Assembly (NCBI RefSeq): GCF_900116715.1
Contig: NZ_FPBM01000004.1
Location: 186,001 to 250,000, forward strand
DNA length: 64,000 nt
Source: Polaromonas sp. YR568
GTDB lineage: Bacteria > Pseudomonadota > Gammaproteobacteria > Burkholderiales > Burkholderiaceae_C
Direction: 5' to 3'
The stretch's first letter is position 1; each line of letters starts with the position of its first letter. The translations under genes and the position numbers were made by a program. This document shows, in pieces, positions 7,556 to 15,580 of the stretch. The notes below the pieces were generated by a model, which was not told the origin of the DNA, ran no database searches, and saw nothing but the letters and a program-made list of their open reading frames with translations.

Positions 7556-8992
7556 CTACATCGCCGCGCGCGGCAGCGACAGCGTGGCCAGTGCGCCGCC
7601 GCCCGGTGCGTTGGCCAGCTCGATGCGGCCGTGGTGAAGCGAGGCAATTTCTTTCACGAAGGCCAAGCCCAGGCCTGTGCTTTTTTTGCGGGTGTGGGGC
7701 CGGGCCAGTGAGTAGAACTTTTCAAACACCTTGTCCTGGGCGTACTCGGGGATGCCTTGCCCGCGGTCTTGCACCTGGATGCGCACCACACGCGCGCTGC
7801 CGTAAAGCGAGAGCTGAACCTCGCCGCCCTCGGGCGAGAAGTCGATGGCGTTGTCCAGCAGGTTGCTGACGGCGCGCCGCAGCAAAAAGGCGTCGCCCTC
7901 CACGGTGGCATCTTCCGGCGCGTCGACCTTGATGCGGATGCCGCGCGCTGCGGCGGCGCCCTGCGCGGCGCCCGCCAGCTCTTCCAGCAGGGGCGTGAGC
8001 GCCACAGGCACCACCTTGTCCAGCGAGCGGCGCGTTTCCAGCGCGGTGAGCTCCATCATCCGGTCCACCATCTCCTGGATGCGGCCGGTCTCGCGGCTGA
8101 TGTTGGCCAGAAAGCGCTCACGCTCGGCCTGCGGCATGCCCGGCTCCTGCAGCAGCTCGGCCGCGCCGCGTATGGCCGACAGGGGGCTCTTCACTTCGTG
8201 CGTCAGCGTCTGCACATAGTCGGCGACATAGTTGCGCCCGGCCAGGGCGTCGCGCATTTCGTCGTAGGCCGCGCCGAGGGCGCCGAGGGCACGCCGGCCC
8301 AGCCGCGGCAAGTTGAGTGAGCGCTGGGCCCGCACATAACGCACGTAGTCGGCGATCAGGCCGAAAGGCCGCACCAGCCAGACGGAAACAATGACGGCCA
8401 GCAGCAGCACCGCGAGCACGGACACCAGGCCGACGTAAAGGGTTTTTTCGCGCGCAGCAGAAACAAACTGTCCAAAACTCGTGACGGGTTTGCCCACCGA
8501 GGCGACGCCGATGATCTCGTTGTTCCAGCGGATGGGCGCGCCCACGTACATCACCGAGCTGAGCGGGTCGCCTTCGACGTCGGGTGTTGTGCGCGCGCCG
8601 TAGTCGCCGCGCAGCGTGTAGCTGACGTCGCGCCACTGCGAGAAGTCGGTGCCCGGCTGCTGGCCCAGGGAATGAAACAGCACGCGGCCCGAGCGGTCGG
8701 TGACGTAGGCGCGCAGCTCGACCCGGGTTTTGGTGACCGAATAGATCTGCGAGAGAAACTGCCGCGCATACAGCGACTTGAACAAGGGATCCAGCCGCGT
8801 GGTGTCGATGGCGCCGGCGCGCACGTCCTGTTCAACCAGGCTGGCCAGCAGGTGCGAGCTTTCGACCAGCGACTCTTCGGCCGACTCGCGGTAGCGCGGG
8901 TCGATGTCGGCCACGACACGGTACAGCATGAAGGCGATGCCCACCGCATAAATCAGCAGGATGCCGATGAAGATGCGGTTTCTTTTGGTCAC
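7556..8992 (-). CDS. creC: CreC-type sensor histidine kinase
   Basis: A 478-residue membrane kinase. It has an N-terminal helix (residues 8-26), a periplasmic sensor with the CreC-like stretch SSVMYVGAPI (about 146-155) and IGVASVGKP, and a second helix (about 185-207). An H-box with phosphoacceptor His follows (LTHEVKSPLSAIRGAAE), then N (NLLDNAIDF), G1 (DRGQGIPEYA), F (FEKFYSLARP) and G2 (TGLGLAFVKEI) boxes. These spellings match E. coli CreC closely as I remember it. It starts with GTG overlapping the creB stop (GTGA). In E. coli CreC responds to carbon/fermentation state; the signal here is unknown. About 150 bp separate it from the VIT/vWA gene, and the operator array lies in that gap. 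Confidence 0.9.
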   Translation of the reverse strand: MTKRNRIFIGILLIYAVGIAFMLYRVVADIDPRYRESAEESLVESSHLLASLVEQDVRAGAIDTTRLDPLFKSLYARQFLSQIYSVTKTRVELRAYVTDRSGRVLFHSLGQQPGTDFSQWRDVSYTLRGDYGARTTPDVEGDPLSSVMYVGAPIRWNNEIIGVASVGKPVTSFGQFVSAAREKTLYVGLVSVLAVLLLAVIVSVWLVRPFGLIADYVRYVRAQRSLNLPRLGRRALGALGAAYDEMRDALAGRNYVADYVQTLTHEVKSPLSAIRGAAELLQEPGMPQAERERFLANISRETGRIQEMVDRMMELTALETRRSLDKVVPVALTPLLEELAGAAQGAAAARGIRIKVDAPEDATVEGDAFLLRRAVSNLLDNAIDFSPEGGEVQLSLYGSARVVRIQVQDRGQGIPEYAQDKVFEKFYSLARPHTRKKSTGLGLAFVKEIASLHHGRIELANAPGGGALATLSLPRAAM

Positions 8993-9732
8993 GGGGCAGG
9001 CAGGTCTTCAGCCAGCGCGTAGCCAGAGCCGCGCGAGGTGCGGATCGGCTCGGTGTGCGGCGCCACGCCTTTGAGTTTGGCGCGCAGTGTCTTGATGTGC
9101 GCGTCCACCGTGCGGTCCAGGCTGCCGCTGCCGTCTTCCCAGACTTTGTCCAGCAGTTCGTCACGCGTGTAGACCCGGCCGGGCTTGAGCACCAGCAGGC
9201 GAAGGATGCCGTACTCATAGCGCGACAGCTCCAGGGTGCGGCCGTAAAAGCGGATCTGGCGGCGTTCTTCGTCAAGCACAAAAGGCGTGGTGAAAGAGGA
9301 GGGTGCCGTGGCAGATGCAACCGCCTGCGGTGATATCGGCGTTATCGATGGCCGGACCGCGCGGCGCAGGATGCCGCGAACCCGGGCCACCAGTTCGCGC
9401 GGCGAAAAAGGCTTGGCGATGTAGTCGTCGGCGCCCAGCTCCAGGCCGACCACCCGGTCGATCTCGTCGCTGCGCGCCGTCAGGAACAACATGGGGACTT
9501 GCGCGCCGCCGGGCAGGGCCTGAAGGCGCTTGAACAGTTCAAAGCCGTTGAGGTCGGGCAGGCCCACATCCAGAATGGCCAGGGCCGGCGTTTCGGCGGC
9601 AAATTCCTGCAAAGCCTGCTGGGCCGTGCTGCACCACACCGGCGCAAAGCCATCGGTGGTGAGGACATACTGGATCGTGTCGGCGATGCCTGACTCGTCT
9701 TCGACCACAAGGATGCGCGGCTTGTTGAGCAT
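8989..9732 (-). CDS. creB: CreB-type response regulator (OmpR/PhoB family)
   Basis: A 247-residue regulator. The receiver domain has acidic residues VVEDE, phospho-acceptor Asp in LDVGLPD (about residue 55), TAR and KPF. The C-terminal winged helix is OmpR-like (RRQIRFYGRTLELSRYEYGILRLLV, DELLDKVW, DRTVDAHIKTLRAKL). A roughly 25-residue Ser/Thr/Pro linker between the domains is longer than usual. Adjacency to a CreC-like kinase fixes the name. The ATG has no visible Shine-Dalgarno: a 17-base hairpin ends one base before it. It probably regulates the downstream VIT/vWA-exosortase operon through the TTC half-site array. Confidence 0.9.
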   Translation of the reverse strand: MLNKPRILVVEDESGIADTIQYVLTTDGFAPVWCSTAQQALQEFAAETPALAILDVGLPDLNGFELFKRLQALPGGAQVPMLFLTARSDEIDRVVGLELGADDYIAKPFSPRELVARVRGILRRAVRPSITPISPQAVASATAPSSFTTPFVLDEERRQIRFYGRTLELSRYEYGILRLLVLKPGRVYTRDELLDKVWEDGSGSLDRTVDAHIKTLRAKLKGVAPHTEPIRTSRGSGYALAEDLPAP

Positions 9733-9733
9733 G

Positions 9734-9750
9734 GGCGCTATGGTAGCGCC
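9734..9750 (-). promoter_or_regulatory. Perfect hairpin abutting the creB start codon
   Basis: GGCGCTA and TAGCGCC form a 7-bp perfect stem around a 3-base loop, ending one base before the creB ATG. It replaces any recognisable ribosome-binding site. It could limit translation of creB, or act as a terminator/attenuator after the lipoprotein gene, although no T-run follows on either strand. Confidence 0.5.
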
Positions 9751-9770
9751 TGCGTGTCACGCCGTGGGGC

Positions 9771-10634
9771 TCAGAGCGGCGAGAGCCGCGGCCACTGTTC
9801 AGCCCAGCAGCAGGTGTGAGTGAAACCCTGGACGTCGAGAACTTCGATGAGGGCCGGCTCCTTTGAAGTGAAGGGGCGGTCCGGAAAGCGGTCGGCAAAA
9901 GCCTGTACGGCCGTCTTGCCGGCAACGCGGTCTTCACTCCCGGTGAAATGGATTTGCCGCTGGCCTTGCAGGCTGGCCGATTCATTGATGGGATTGAGTG
10001 AGCCGTTGAGCGGGGAAACGCCGAGGGCGCGCGTCCATGCCTGGTGGTCCAGCACTGCGGCCACCGTGACGAGCAGCGACACGTCCTTGCGCCGCGCGGC
10101 CAGCAGTGTGGCGATGGTGCCGCCGCCGGAATAACCCACCAGCACCAGCCGTTCGGCGCCGAACATCTGTTTGAGCCTGGAAACGCCCTCGTCCATCGCG
10201 GCAATGATCTCCGGCGAATAGCGCGCTTGTGTCCAGTGGCCGGTGCGGCAGCGCCCTTCGGTGATGGCGGGGTCGAACTGGCAGGGCCGGGCCAGGTAGG
10301 CGCTGGTGCGGTAACGCTCTGCCAGCGCCATGCGCAGGGCCACCGGGTCGCGCGGCGTCGGGTCGGCCGACGGTGTGTGCGGGTCCAGCCAGGCGAGGCC
10401 GTCGCCTTCAATGAACACGGCCAGCTCGCTGCCGGGTTTGCCAGGGACTTGTGGCTTGGGATGCAGGGCCAGCAACGGAAAGCCCGCTGCCGGAATGCGG
10501 CTGGCCTGCCAGCCTGAAGGCGCGGCCAGGGCCAGCGCCGATTGCAGCCGCGCTTCAGGAGAGGTCGTGGCGCACCCAGCCAGAAAAAGCAGGCCGGTAC
10601 AAAGCAGCGTTGCGATGGCGAGGCGCGGCTTCAT
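9771..10634 (-). CDS. Lipoprotein with alpha/beta-hydrolase fold
   Basis: A 287-residue protein. A lipoprotein signal with lipobox LAGC puts the modified Cys near residue 20. A hydrolase core follows, with nucleophile elbow GYSGGG (about residue 130), an acidic residue in FTGSEDRVA and a candidate catalytic His in VQGFTHTCCW near the C-terminus. The ATG carries a good AGGAG site; upstream codons in frame lie within the autotransporter gene and were discarded. It is likely an envelope-anchored esterase or lipase-like enzyme with unknown substrate. It sits 22 bp after the autotransporter gene and 38 bp before creB, so it is probably co-transcribed with both. Confidence 0.8.
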   Translation of the reverse strand: MKPRLAIATLLCTGLLFLAGCATTSPEARLQSALALAAPSGWQASRIPAAGFPLLALHPKPQVPGKPGSELAVFIEGDGLAWLDPHTPSADPTPRDPVALRMALAERYRTSAYLARPCQFDPAITEGRCRTGHWTQARYSPEIIAAMDEGVSRLKQMFGAERLVLVGYSGGGTIATLLAARRKDVSLLVTVAAVLDHQAWTRALGVSPLNGSLNPINESASLQGQRQIHFTGSEDRVAGKTAVQAFADRFPDRPFTSKEPALIEVLDVQGFTHTCCWAEQWPRLSPL

Positions 10635-10656
10635 GTCGGCTCCTGGTAATGCGGGT

Positions 10657-13600
10657 TTAGAACGACCAGACGGCGCGGGCCGACAACTGGTGGGCCAGGT
10701 AGTTGGCCTTGACTTCCGCATCGTAGCGCAGCGTGATGGCCACGCCTTGCGCCGTGACCCGGCGCCAGCCGACGCCCAGTTGCAGCGAGTCGCGGCCCGG
10801 TTTGGCGCCGGCCACGGTAAAGCCCGGGCCGCCGGCGACAAACGAAGCCTTGATGTCGGGCGAGTTGGCGAACTCATGCAGGTAGCGCGCGCGCAATTGC
10901 AGCGTGCTGTTGTCGGAGAGCGTGTGCGTCAGCTCGGTGCCCAGCACGGATTGCAGGCTGGTGGCGCTGCTGGAGTCCACGCGCTGTGCGGCCACGCTGC
11001 CGGTTTCGGTGTAGCCGTCGGTAGCCAGGTAGCCGGCGCGGCCGCCGACCAGCCAGCGGCCGGACCAGCTGGGGTTGATGCTGAAAGGAAAGCCCGCCTC
11101 AATCCGGCCGCCGACCTGCCAGCCTTTGTAGTCGCCCTTGGCGATTTCCGAGAAGCCGGCGAAGTTGATCTGGCGCTGGCTCTTGTAGCTGTTGTAGCCC
11201 AGCAGCACCGAGGCATCCAGCGTCATGTCGCTGAAGCTCTGGCTGTAGTAGCCGCCCAGGTTGAGGGCGTTGACGCGCACATCGTCGTTTTGCGCCGTGC
11301 CCTTGCCGTCGGCGCCGGCGTGTGTGTAGGCCAGCGACACGCCCATGATTTCATTGGCCGAGCGGTCGGTTTCCATGCCGCCGGCGATGCCGTAGGAATA
11401 AAGCTTGTAGCCGGGCGAGCCGGAGCGGGCGTCCTGGTCGCCTTGCCCGCCGGTGCCTTGCAGCCATGTGCGGCGGCTGCTGTCATTGCCTGCGGAGAGG
11501 CCGCTGGCTGCCTGCGCCACGGGGCCGGAGCGCGCGGACTCCATGCGGCCTTCCAGGGCGGAGAACAGCGTGCCTGCGACGAACTGTGAAGCCTGCTGGG
11601 CGGAGCGGTTGGTGTCTGGCGCGATCTGCTGCAGGGCGTCGCCGACAGCTTGCGTGGTGGGCAATGAATCCAGCGCGGCGAACAGGCTGTTGGCGCCGGC
11701 GTTGCCGCTTTGGCCCAGTGCTTCCAGCGTGGTGCCCATGCTGCCGAGGTTGGACGGCGTGACGGCGCCCAGCGTGGTCGAGCGCTGGGCATTGAGCACC
11801 AGGTCATTGCCGGATTTGGCCAGCGTGTAGTTGACGAGGGCCGTGTTGGCCACCACCAGGCTGGCGGGCGTGGCGGTCAGGCCGCCGGCGGCCGAGACCA
11901 GGGTGTAGGCGCCGTTGTTCACGTAGCCGCGCGGCACCGGGCGAATGGTGGCGCCGTTGGCAATCGATGCGGTGCCGGTGACGCTGATTTTGTCGGCCAG
12001 GTTGCCTGCGCCCAGTCCGCTTTCCAGCACGCCGGCAGCGCCCTGCGTGAAGGTGCCGGCGACGGTGATGGGGCGCAGATCGGCGCCGGTCGATGCCTTG
12101 AAGGTGCCGTTGACGGTGAGGTTGCCCGACAGGGAGAGTGCGCCGTTGACCTGCAGGCTGGCGCCGCTGTCGACCTGCACATTGGCCACCGGGCCCAGGC
12201 CGTAGTTGAAGGTGGTGCTGCCGTTGCGCACGGTGAAGTTTTCAAAACCGGTGACCGCGCCCGCCGCAAAGGTCTGGGTGCCGCCGGTTTCCAGCGTGTC
12301 GATGCCGGCGCCGCCGTCGACGGTGCCGATGATGATGCCGGTGCTGCCGCCGTTAAAGAGCGAGACGGTGTCGTTGCCGGCGCCCATGTCGATGGCCAGC
12401 CCGTTCTTGCCTTCGATCTTGCCGTAGTTGGTCAGCGTGTCGTCGCCGTCGCCCATCTGGATGGCGGCTGCCGGCGTGGTGCTGCCGTTCTGGTCGACGC
12501 GCACCGCGTCTTTGCCGCCGGTGATCACGCCGGTGGCGTAGTTGATGAGGCTGTCGTTGAAGTTGCCGACCAGGCCGATGGCCGCGCCTTTTTCGGCGGT
12601 GATCGTGCCTTCATTGAAGATTTTGGCGATGCCGCCAGTGGCCGTGGCGGTGCCACGCCGCGCCGCGATGGCGCTGCCGTTGGCGCCGTCGTCGACCAGG
12701 ATGCCCTTGGACTGCCCGAAGATCACCGCGCCGGCGTGGTTGATGATGGTGCCGCCGCCTGCGGCGATGCCGTCCGCGCCATTGGGGTTGCCGCCGGAGT
12801 CGAAGCCGCCTGCGCCCAGGCCTTCGATGCGGCCGTAGTTTTCGACGTAGGCGATGCCGTCGATGTCCACGCCGTCGCCGTCGCCGTTGCTGGTGGTGCG
12901 GCCCAGGCCTTCGTGGTCATAGACCTTGCCGGCGCCGGCGTACTTGCCGCTGATGGTGCCGTAGTTGATGACCACGCCATGGCCGTCCAGGCCCACGCCG
13001 GAGCCGTTGTTGCCGGTGATCACGCCGCCGGCGTAGTTGATGACGACCGGGTTGACGATCTTCACGCCCGAGGTGGTGACACCGCCGACCACCTTGTCGA
13101 AGGTCACGCCGTTGGGACCGGTCGAGGTCACGATCAGGCGGTCCACGCCGAGCAGGTTGGCGTCGGCCGCGGCGGCGACGGGGTCGCCGCCGTCAATGCC
13201 GTGGCGCGGGCCGGTGATGCTGCCGTAATTGAGGATGACGACATTGGAGCGGGCGTTTTCAATCGCCACGCCGTCGGCAGCCGAGAGGTCGGCCACGCAC
13301 AGGTTGACGGGTGTCTTCAGGTAGTCGGGGCAGCTGGTGTTGACCACGCCGGTAGAGAAGATGCTGCCGTAGTTGGTCAGCGTGAAGTTGTTGCCCAGGC
13401 GGATGGCGTCATTGGCATCGGAGCGGATGATGGCCGCGGTGTTGCTGGCCGAGCCGTTGATGATCTGGTTGTTGGTCGAGGTAAAGGCGGCGTCGGCCTT
13501 GATGGCGCGGCTGCCGCCTGGCGTGGTGCTCATCTGCCAGATGGTGCCCTGGTTGTTGATGATGTAGCTGCCGGCGGGCCGGTTCAGCCTTATCACTTCG

Positions 13601-13935
13601 CCGCCCAGCGCGGTGATCAGCCCGCCCAGGTTGTTGGTGATGGTGAGGTTGGGCGTGCCCGTGTTGGCGTCAATCGTGCGGCCGGTGCCGGTCTGGCTGA
13701 TGGTGCCGGAGTTGGTGATGGACGATGTGCCGGCGTTGACGGTGACGGCGCTGGTTGCGCCTGTGGTGGTCAGCGTGCCGCCGGCCTGCACGGTGCCGGC
13801 CGCGCCTGCGAGGGTTTTGCCGGCGGTGTCCGTCACGCCGGTGTTGACGGTGAACTGGGCGTAGGCGGGAAGGGCGAAGAGGGCTTGCAAGGCCACAACG
13901 ATGGGCAGGGGGCGGAATCGGCGAACGTTTGTCAT
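10657..13935 (-). CDS. Autotransporter (type Va secretion) with beta-helical passenger
   Basis: A 1092-residue protein. The signal peptide spans residues 1-26 (ends AYA). A long passenger is built of degenerate Gly/Asn-rich repeats of the form 'N-Y-G-x-I-x-G' (for example NYGTISG, NYGSITG, NYGRIEG, NYGKIEG), typical of a right-handed beta-helix. An autotransporter beta-barrel occupies the last 280 or so residues and ends in Phe (AVWSF), as BamA substrates do. One Cys pair (about 200 and 210) lies in the passenger. It has no serine-protease motif that I can see, so adhesion or an unknown function is more likely. The ATG at 13935 lacks a clear ribosome site. Confidence 0.92.
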   Translation of the reverse strand: MTNVRRFRPLPIVVALQALFALPAYAQFTVNTGVTDTAGKTLAGAAGTVQAGGTLTTTGATSAVTVNAGTSSITNSGTISQTGTGRTIDANTGTPNLTITNNLGGLITALGGEVIRLNRPAGSYIINNQGTIWQMSTTPGGSRAIKADAAFTSTNNQIINGSASNTAAIIRSDANDAIRLGNNFTLTNYGSIFSTGVVNTSCPDYLKTPVNLCVADLSAADGVAIENARSNVVILNYGSITGPRHGIDGGDPVAAAADANLLGVDRLIVTSTGPNGVTFDKVVGGVTTSGVKIVNPVVINYAGGVITGNNGSGVGLDGHGVVINYGTISGKYAGAGKVYDHEGLGRTTSNGDGDGVDIDGIAYVENYGRIEGLGAGGFDSGGNPNGADGIAAGGGTIINHAGAVIFGQSKGILVDDGANGSAIAARRGTATATGGIAKIFNEGTITAEKGAAIGLVGNFNDSLINYATGVITGGKDAVRVDQNGSTTPAAAIQMGDGDDTLTNYGKIEGKNGLAIDMGAGNDTVSLFNGGSTGIIIGTVDGGAGIDTLETGGTQTFAAGAVTGFENFTVRNGSTTFNYGLGPVANVQVDSGASLQVNGALSLSGNLTVNGTFKASTGADLRPITVAGTFTQGAAGVLESGLGAGNLADKISVTGTASIANGATIRPVPRGYVNNGAYTLVSAAGGLTATPASLVVANTALVNYTLAKSGNDLVLNAQRSTTLGAVTPSNLGSMGTTLEALGQSGNAGANSLFAALDSLPTTQAVGDALQQIAPDTNRSAQQASQFVAGTLFSALEGRMESARSGPVAQAASGLSAGNDSSRRTWLQGTGGQGDQDARSGSPGYKLYSYGIAGGMETDRSANEIMGVSLAYTHAGADGKGTAQNDDVRVNALNLGGYYSQSFSDMTLDASVLLGYNSYKSQRQINFAGFSEIAKGDYKGWQVGGRIEAGFPFSINPSWSGRWLVGGRAGYLATDGYTETGSVAAQRVDSSSATSLQSVLGTELTHTLSDNSTLQLRARYLHEFANSPDIKASFVAGGPGFTVAGAKPGRDSLQLGVGWRRVTAQGVAITLRYDAEVKANYLAHQLSARAVWSF

Positions 13936-13939
13936 GAAG

Positions 13940-13960
13940 GCACTTTTTGTAACAAAGTGC
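13940..13960 (-). promoter_or_regulatory. Inverted repeat in front of the autotransporter gene
   Basis: GCACTTT (13940-13946) and AAAGTGC (13954-13960) are perfect 7-bp arms around 7 bases, ending 4 bp before the autotransporter ATG. A direct repeat GTGACGG (13966-13972 and 13979-13985) lies just upstream. Either could be an operator or an RNA hairpin hiding the start. No regulator is assigned. Confidence 0.45.
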
Positions 13961-14070
13961 TGATCGTGACGGCCGAATGTGACGGTCCCGTTAAACCCGG
14001 CGGGCGGCCTTGCGCCACCCGGGGTTTGTTGTTTCGGCGATGAAGGCCGGTTGCCCGTCGCCCGTCGCTT

Positions 14071-15177
14071 TTAACCCGCCAGCGTCGGGTAGTCTGTGTA
14101 GCCCTTTTCGCGGCCGCCGTAGAAGGTGGCTTTGTCGGGCGTGTTAAGCGGGGCTTTCACGCGCAGGCGCTCCACCAGGTCAGGGTTGGCGATGTAGGGC
14201 TTGCCGAAGGCCACCAGGTCGGCGCCGTCGGCCACGGCTTGCTCGGCCAGGGTCTGGTCGTAGCCGTTGTTGACCATCCAGGCACCCTTGCCGCCGGCGT
14301 TGCGGTAGGCGGCTTTCAGCGCCTTGTAGTCAAAGGGGCGGTCTTCAATTTCACGCGGGCCGCCGGTGGCGCCTTCAATGATGTGGACGTAGGCCAGGTT
14401 CAGCGTGGCGAGCTGCTTGACCACGTAGTCAAACAGCGGCTGCGGGTTGCTGTCGTGCACGTCGTTGGCGGGCGTGACTGGCGAGAGGCGAATGCCGGTC
14501 TTGCCGCCACCCACCGCGTCGGTGACGGCGCGGGTGATTTCCAGCAGCAGGCGGGCGCGGTTTTCAATGCTGCCGCCGTAGTCGTCGGTGCGCTTGTTGC
14601 TGCCGTCTTTGAGGAACTGGTCCAGCAGGTAACCATTGGCGCCGTGGATCTCGACACCGTCAAAGCCGGCTGTTTCAACCGCATTGCGCGCCGCGGCGGC
14701 AAAGGTGTGCACGATGCCGGGGATTTCGGCGGCCGTGAGCGCGCGGGGCTCCGAGGTTTCGACAAAAGTCGGCACGCCGTCCTCAATCAGCACCGTCTTG
14801 GTCTTGGCCGTGATGGCCGAAGGCGCAACCGGCTTGCCGCCGTCGGGTTGGAGTTTATTGTGCGAGACACGGCCCACATGCCAAAGCTGCACAACGATCT
14901 TGCCGCCTTTTTCATGCACCGCGTGGGTGACCTTCTTCCAGGCGTCGAGCTGTTCGGTGCCATAGAGGCCCGGCACGTCGGCATAACCCTGGCCCTGATG
15001 GCTGACGGCGGTAGCCTCGGTGATCAGCAAGCCGGCGCTGGCACGCTGGCCGTAATAAATCTGCGCGATGTCTGTCGGGATCGCATTGGGCGAACGGTTG
15101 CGCGTGAGCGGCGCCATCACGATGCGGTTGGCAAGGGCCAGGTCACCGGCTTTGTTGGAGTCGAATAAGGTGGGCAT
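14071..15177 (-). CDS. nemA: Old-yellow-enzyme family alkene reductase (NemA-like)
   Basis: A 368-residue FMN-dependent TIM-barrel oxidoreductase. It reduces activated alkenes, nitro compounds and other electrophiles with NAD(P)H. Family landmarks are IVMAPLTRNRS near the N-terminus, VVQLWHVGRVSH, the substrate-binding GVEIHGANGYLLDQFL, the segment with YGGSIENRARLLLEI, and FGKPYIANPDLV. Start MPTLFDS has an AGGA site; an upstream in-frame extension adds 27 poorly conserved residues. It stands alone, flanked by the autotransporter promoter region and a repeat element. Confidence 0.93.
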   Translation of the reverse strand: MPTLFDSNKAGDLALANRIVMAPLTRNRSPNAIPTDIAQIYYGQRASAGLLITEATAVSHQGQGYADVPGLYGTEQLDAWKKVTHAVHEKGGKIVVQLWHVGRVSHNKLQPDGGKPVAPSAITAKTKTVLIEDGVPTFVETSEPRALTAAEIPGIVHTFAAAARNAVETAGFDGVEIHGANGYLLDQFLKDGSNKRTDDYGGSIENRARLLLEITRAVTDAVGGGKTGIRLSPVTPANDVHDSNPQPLFDYVVKQLATLNLAYVHIIEGATGGPREIEDRPFDYKALKAAYRNAGGKGAWMVNNGYDQTLAEQAVADGADLVAFGKPYIANPDLVERLRVKAPLNTPDKATFYGGREKGYTDYPTLAG

Positions 15178-15284
15178 GGTTGGTCCTGAGGGGGCTGAAT
15201 TGAAAACAGGGCCAGTTTGGCCCTGTTTGGAATGGCTTGCCCAACACGGGTTGCTCATTTCATGCTATTTGACAGCCCGCAAGG

Positions 15285-15560
15285 CCTTTGCCCCCGCTCC
15301 CGACCCCGCTCCCGACCCTGCTCCCGATTGCCCCTTCTGTCTGCGCCGAGGAGCGCAGGTCCAGACGGATCAGGGCAAAAACTTGTTTGAGCCGAAGGCG
15401 AGTTGTTTTTGACCCCGTCTGGACCGAGCACCGCAGGCTGCCCGTAGTGAAGCGAAGGGACGCAGACAGCAGGGTCGCCTTTTCTTTGCTTACTTTCTTT
15501 TGGCGAAGCAAAAGAAAGTGAGTTGCCGCCGGCAACCCCGGCCCCGGAATGCAACTCAAA
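15285..15560. repeat. Intergenic repeat element of a type common in Comamonadaceae, with internal tandem repeats and hairpin
   Basis: The 400-bp gap between nemA and gstA holds no credible gene. It contains a 12-bp unit (CCCCGCTCCCGA) repeated three times at 15292-15327, and a compositionally odd stretch whose reading frames on both strands overlap one another. A long near-perfect hairpin (15489-15522) closes it, followed by GTTGCC/GGCAAC. From memory, very similar sequence recurs between genes in many Comamonadaceae genomes and is often mis-annotated as small proteins. I could not search for copies. Confidence 0.6.
15489..15522. terminator. Long A/T-rich hairpin, possible bidirectional terminator
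   Basis: The 14-base arm at 15489-15502 (CTTACTTTCTTTTG) pairs with 15509-15522 with one G-T wobble across a 6-base loop. Runs of T and A within the stem resemble a bidirectional terminator, here between two minus-strand genes (gstA upstream of nemA). Confidence 0.5.
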
Positions 15561-15580
15561 ACCAGCGTCCGCTACGTCAC

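Noticed and set aside
10657..13935. Long plus-strand frame (about 777 residues) antisense to the autotransporter gene
   Set aside because: It is a shadow of the repetitive Gly/Asn-rich coding sequence; it is Gly/Ala/Val-rich, without domains or a start site.
15260..15560. Two overlapping 99-residue frames on the minus strand
   Set aside because: They overlap each other and the repeat element, have no ribosome site and are better explained by the repeat.
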